Shown: positions 61,378 to 64,000 of the stretch, piece after piece
Layout: the number at the start of each line of letters is the position of its first letter
Position numbering within the stretch: the stretch's first letter is position 1
Assembly (NCBI RefSeq): GCF_011752625.1
Contig: NZ_VWXD01000007.1
Coordinates: 62,001 to 126,000 of the forward strand
Length of the DNA: 64,000 nucleotides
Direction: 5' to 3'
DNA from: Candidatus Pantoea formicae
Lineage (GTDB): Bacteria > Pseudomonadota > Gammaproteobacteria > Enterobacterales > Enterobacteriaceae
Notes under the pieces: generated by a model
Databases searched by the model: none
The model's input: the letters and a program-made list of their open reading frames with translations, nothing else
What the model was told of the DNA's origin: nothing
Made by a program: the position numbers and the translations under genes

Positions 61378-62417
61378 CAGCTGCGTGCCTCCGTGACAAA
61401 ACTGCCGTTCAGTGCGGACATGTCACTGACGCCGCACCAGTGGCTGATGGCGGTGATCTCATTCATCCAGCCGGAAAGCAGATCGAACACTGCGCTTTCT
61501 CCACCTGCTACCAGAGCACTGATGATCGGTCGCACGCTGAGGGACAGTGAGGCCCCCAGACAACGTGCCACTACCGCATCGCTGCCGCAGCGCACGCCGC
61601 CGTCCAGCAGCAGCGGAAGACGGGTCACCGCCTGCAAATCGGCGAGCTGGTCGACTGGCGTGGCCCAGCGCGCACTTTGGCGCAGGCCAATATTCGACGC
61701 GATAATGCCGTTGACACCGTGCTGTGCGGCTGGTGCCGCATCGTCGTGATGCAAAATACCTTTTAGCCATAGCGGTAGTTGGTGTGCAGCGCAGTGTGCC
61801 GCCACCTCATCTATCTGCTGCCAGTGCCACACTGGAAATGCCGGTAAGGGTTCAACGCCCGGCTGCGTGCCGCCGATGGTGTGCCAGCCGCGCTGTTTGA
61901 GCGCTTCACCAATCGAGAATCCGCCCGGCTGTAAGCCCGGCACCGGATGCACCGGTGCCAGCACGGTGAGAACGATATTTTTAAATCCGGCTTGTGCAGC
62001 CTGATCAATTAAATCTTTGATACGCCCAACATCACCCGCCGCGCGCAGTTGTAACCAGCAGCGATCGTACTCCTCACCAATCTGCTCCAGCGGCGTGACG
62101 GTCTCTTCGGAGATCACCAGCGGCAGCTGCAGGCGTTTGCAGGCGCGGGCAATTGGCAATAAACCCTCTTCATGAAAGAGACGGTCACCGGCAAAAGCAC
62201 CCACGCCCAGCGGGGCCGACCAGCTTTGATTAAGCAGCGTGGTCTGAGTGCTGATTGCCTCATTACCCTGCAACACTCTTGGCAGCAAGCGAAAACGGCG
62301 CAGCGCCTGCTGATTGGCATCGGGTTCGCCCGTTAGCGCATCCGCAGGCTGGCCCTGCATGTAGCGGAACAAGGCATCACCGAGACGTTCACGAGCGGCA
62401 AGATCATGCATTGGCAT
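61377..62417 (-). CDS. FMN alpha-hydroxyacid-oxidase-like protein lacking the catalytic His
   Basis: A 346-residue TIM-barrel flavoprotein of the glycolate oxidase/lactate dehydrogenase family. Seen: SAPLGVGAFAG, VISEETVTPLEQI, Lys219 in LWLKGIL, and the phosphate loop LLLDGGVRCGSDAVVARCLGA. The family motif SNHGGRQ, whose His is the catalytic base, reads SNIGLRQ here (241-247), with Ile243 in its place. So it is either catalytically different or non-enzymatic. GGAGG lies 6 bases before ATG 62417. It overlaps the ABC gene by 14 bases. Confidence 0.78.
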   Translation of the reverse strand: MPMHDLAARERLGDALFRYMQGQPADALTGEPDANQQALRRFRLLPRVLQGNEAISTQTTLLNQSWSAPLGVGAFAGDRLFHEEGLLPIARACKRLQLPLVISEETVTPLEQIGEEYDRCWLQLRAAGDVGRIKDLIDQAAQAGFKNIVLTVLAPVHPVPGLQPGGFSIGEALKQRGWHTIGGTQPGVEPLPAFPVWHWQQIDEVAAHCAAHQLPLWLKGILHHDDAAPAAQHGVNGIIASNIGLRQSARWATPVDQLADLQAVTRLPLLLDGGVRCGSDAVVARCLGASLSLSVRPIISALVAGGESAVFDLLSGWMNEITAISHWCGVSDMSALNGSFVTEARS

Positions 62418-63930
62418 GCTGGGCCTCCGTCGCATTCTCATGTTCGAGGAAGGTGGCGAAGGCCGGTGTTTTCGGATTCTGCAAAATGGCCGGTGGCCCT
62501 TCTTCAATCAGCGTGCCGTTCTGCAGGAACACCACGCGATCGGCAACGCCCGCCGCAAAGGCAATGTCATGGGTGCTGATGATCATGGTGATACCGGTTT
62601 GTGCCAGGTTACGCATGGTCTGGTTCACTTCACGCACCAGTTCAGGGTCAAGCGCCGAGGTCGGCTCATCGAACAGCAGGATTTGTGGCTCTGCTGCCAA
62701 CGCGCGGGCGATGCCGACACGCTGTTTCTGCCCGCCGGACAGCTCATGCGGCAGCGAGGCGGCGAAATCCTGTAATCCCACCATCTTCAGGGCGCGCATC
62801 GCTTTGGCACGGGCAATTTCGGGTTGAGCACCCTGCACACGCAGCAGAATACTCATCACGTTTTCGAGCGCAGTGAGGTGATCAAACAGCGCGAAGTGCT
62901 GGAACACGATACCGATACCAGATTTGGCACGGTTAGTTGGCAGATGACGGGCAGCCAGAGGGCGGCCGTTTTCATCGCTGCCCATAAAGTGGCCTTCGGT
63001 CTGGATGGTGCCGCTGCTGCGCGGCGTGAGCGCCAGAATCGATTTCAACAGGGTACTTTTACCGGAGCCGGAACGACCGAGCAGCACCACCACTTCGCCG
63101 CGGCGCACAGTCAGCGACAGGGATTTCAGTACTGCTTTACCGGCGTACTCGACGCAGAGTTTGTCCACTTCCAACACGGGTGCAGCGGTTTGCGTATCCC
63201 AGCGACGTTTGGGCAACTGCATGGCCATCACTTCGGCTTCTGCAGGCAGTTTTGCCAGCCGTGCACGGGCACGGCGCGCACGTTCATCGAGGTTGTAGAA
63301 CTTCTCCAGCCACCACTGACCGCCCGCCAGTAGCGTAGAGAGAATCAAATAAATGCCGCCCGAGGCCACCAACACCGGAATAAACAGGAAGTTCTGCGAC
63401 ACGATGGCTTGGCCGCGCATGGTGAGTTCGTTGACGCCGACGACGGAAGCCAGCGAGGTCGATTTCAGCAGGCCAACGGTTTCATTGCCCATGGTCGGCA
63501 GAATGGCGCGCAATGCCTGTGGGATCACCACATGAATCATCTCCTTGGTGCGCGAATAGCCAAAGGCCTGTGCCGCCATGCTCTGATCGCGGTCAGTGGC
63601 GATGATACCGCCGCGAATGATTTCGGCGCAGAAAGCCGTTTCATTAATCATCAGCGCCAGTAATGCACTGGTGAACGGGCTAAAACGTAAGCCGAATTCG
63701 GGCAGTACGTTATAAAGGAGAATCAACTGCAGCAGCACCGGCGTGCCGCGCAGCAGATAAATGTAGGTTTTCACCGGCACACGGATAAACCAGTGCTTTG
63801 AGGTGCTGGCTAACGCCAGGAAAAAGCCAATCAGGATGCCGCCCGCTAATGCGCCAACCAATAGTTGAACAGCGATGACGGCTCCTTCCCACAGGTAAGG
63901 GAAGGTCAGGTACTTAAGAAAATCATCCAA
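62404..63930 (-). CDS. Amino-acid-type ABC transporter, permease-ATPase fusion
   Basis: Inner-membrane importer fusing a HisM-type permease (about residues 1-225, with EAA-loop sequence MAAQAFGYSRTKEMIHVVIPQALRAILP) to a GlnQ-type ATPase (about 250-500, Walker A LGRSGSGKST, signature LPHELSGGQKQRVGIARAL, Walker B LLFDEPTSALD). Start is taken as TTG 63930, because GAGGGAG precedes it by 8 bases and no in-frame ATG is suitable; a TTG at 63984 is the far limit. The 508-residue product needs a periplasmic binding protein, possibly encoded just beyond the right edge. First gene of the operon within the window. Confidence 0.85.
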   Translation of the reverse strand: MDDFLKYLTFPYLWEGAVIAVQLLVGALAGGILIGFFLALASTSKHWFIRVPVKTYIYLLRGTPVLLQLILLYNVLPEFGLRFSPFTSALLALMINETAFCAEIIRGGIIATDRDQSMAAQAFGYSRTKEMIHVVIPQALRAILPTMGNETVGLLKSTSLASVVGVNELTMRGQAIVSQNFLFIPVLVASGGIYLILSTLLAGGQWWLEKFYNLDERARRARARLAKLPAEAEVMAMQLPKRRWDTQTAAPVLEVDKLCVEYAGKAVLKSLSLTVRRGEVVVLLGRSGSGKSTLLKSILALTPRSSGTIQTEGHFMGSDENGRPLAARHLPTNRAKSGIGIVFQHFALFDHLTALENVMSILLRVQGAQPEIARAKAMRALKMVGLQDFAASLPHELSGGQKQRVGIARALAAEPQILLFDEPTSALDPELVREVNQTMRNLAQTGITMIISTHDIAFAAGVADRVVFLQNGTLIEEGPPAILQNPKTPAFATFLEHENATEAQHANA

Positions 63931-64000
63931 GGCGTTATCTCCCTCAATGCGATCGCTTGGGTTGCCCGTGATGCAGCAACCCAATTGATCCGACTGAGTT

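Overview
The window is a piece of an Enterobacterales chromosome, most likely Erwiniaceae (Pantoea/Erwinia). Reasons: near-E. coli protein sequences and synteny (dgoD-dgoT-yidR-yidQ-ibpA; yiaD-tag-yhjY; xylR-H-G-F / xylA-B; wecH), a single small heat-shock gene (ibpA with no ibpB), a 2-ketogluconate operon, and GC-rich host DNA with short intergenic palindromes. All calls come from reading the sequence; no database search was run.

Layout. 1-5.4 kb: galactonate dehydratase (5' cut by the window edge) and transporter, a 618 bp transposase-less IS4-type element, yidR/yidQ, and heat-regulated ibpA. 5.4-12.8 kb: a six-gene minus-strand operon (PP-loop ATPase, ATP-grasp ligase, class II glutamine amidotransferase, 2OG-Fe(II) oxygenase, YbaK-type tRNA deacylase, EamA-type exporter) with a divergent MocR regulator; this looks like an undescribed small-molecule pathway with editing and export. 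12.9-20.9 kb: avtA and the kguE-kguK-kguT-kguD operon with its PtxS repressor and a clear operator. 21-25.9 kb: yiaD, tag, yhjY, dnaT-dnaC, a ROK regulator. 25.9-35.3 kb: a sugar transporter with a GntR-like regulator, an acyltransferase, an EpsG-like polymerase, a secreted esterase, and several small regulators.

35,540-46,755 is an 11.2 kb P4-like phage satellite integrated at the 3' end of selC (tRNA-Sec), bounded by a 23 bp direct repeat. It has P4 alpha primase-helicase, two iteron clusters, an immunity-RNA region, AlpA, a Sid-like protein, a Delta/Ogr zinc finger, a P2/P4-like cos site and a tyrosine integrase. It carries two AT-rich cargo modules. One is a complete type II-A (St85/Eco1-like) retron: msr-msd RNA, nucleoside-deoxyribosyltransferase-like effector and reverse transcriptase. 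The other is a two-gene cassette of unknown family (about 308 aa soluble plus 191 aa four-helix membrane protein) between cos and integrase, the slot held by gop-beta-cII in P4 and used by other satellites for anti-phage genes. This second cassette is the best candidate here for an undescribed defence system.

46.9-54.9 kb is the complete D-xylose regulon: XylR, the XylFGH ABC importer, XylA and XylB. 55-57 kb holds a DJ-1/AraC regulator and wecH. 57.1-63.9 kb is a six-gene minus-strand operon (amino-acid-type ABC permease-ATPase fusion, an FMN alpha-hydroxyacid-oxidase-like protein lacking the usual catalytic His, an NMT1-type binding protein with no signal peptide, a cyclic-amidohydrolase, a GntR regulator and an enolase-superfamily enzyme), probably uptake and breakdown of an unidentified cyclic amide or ureide.
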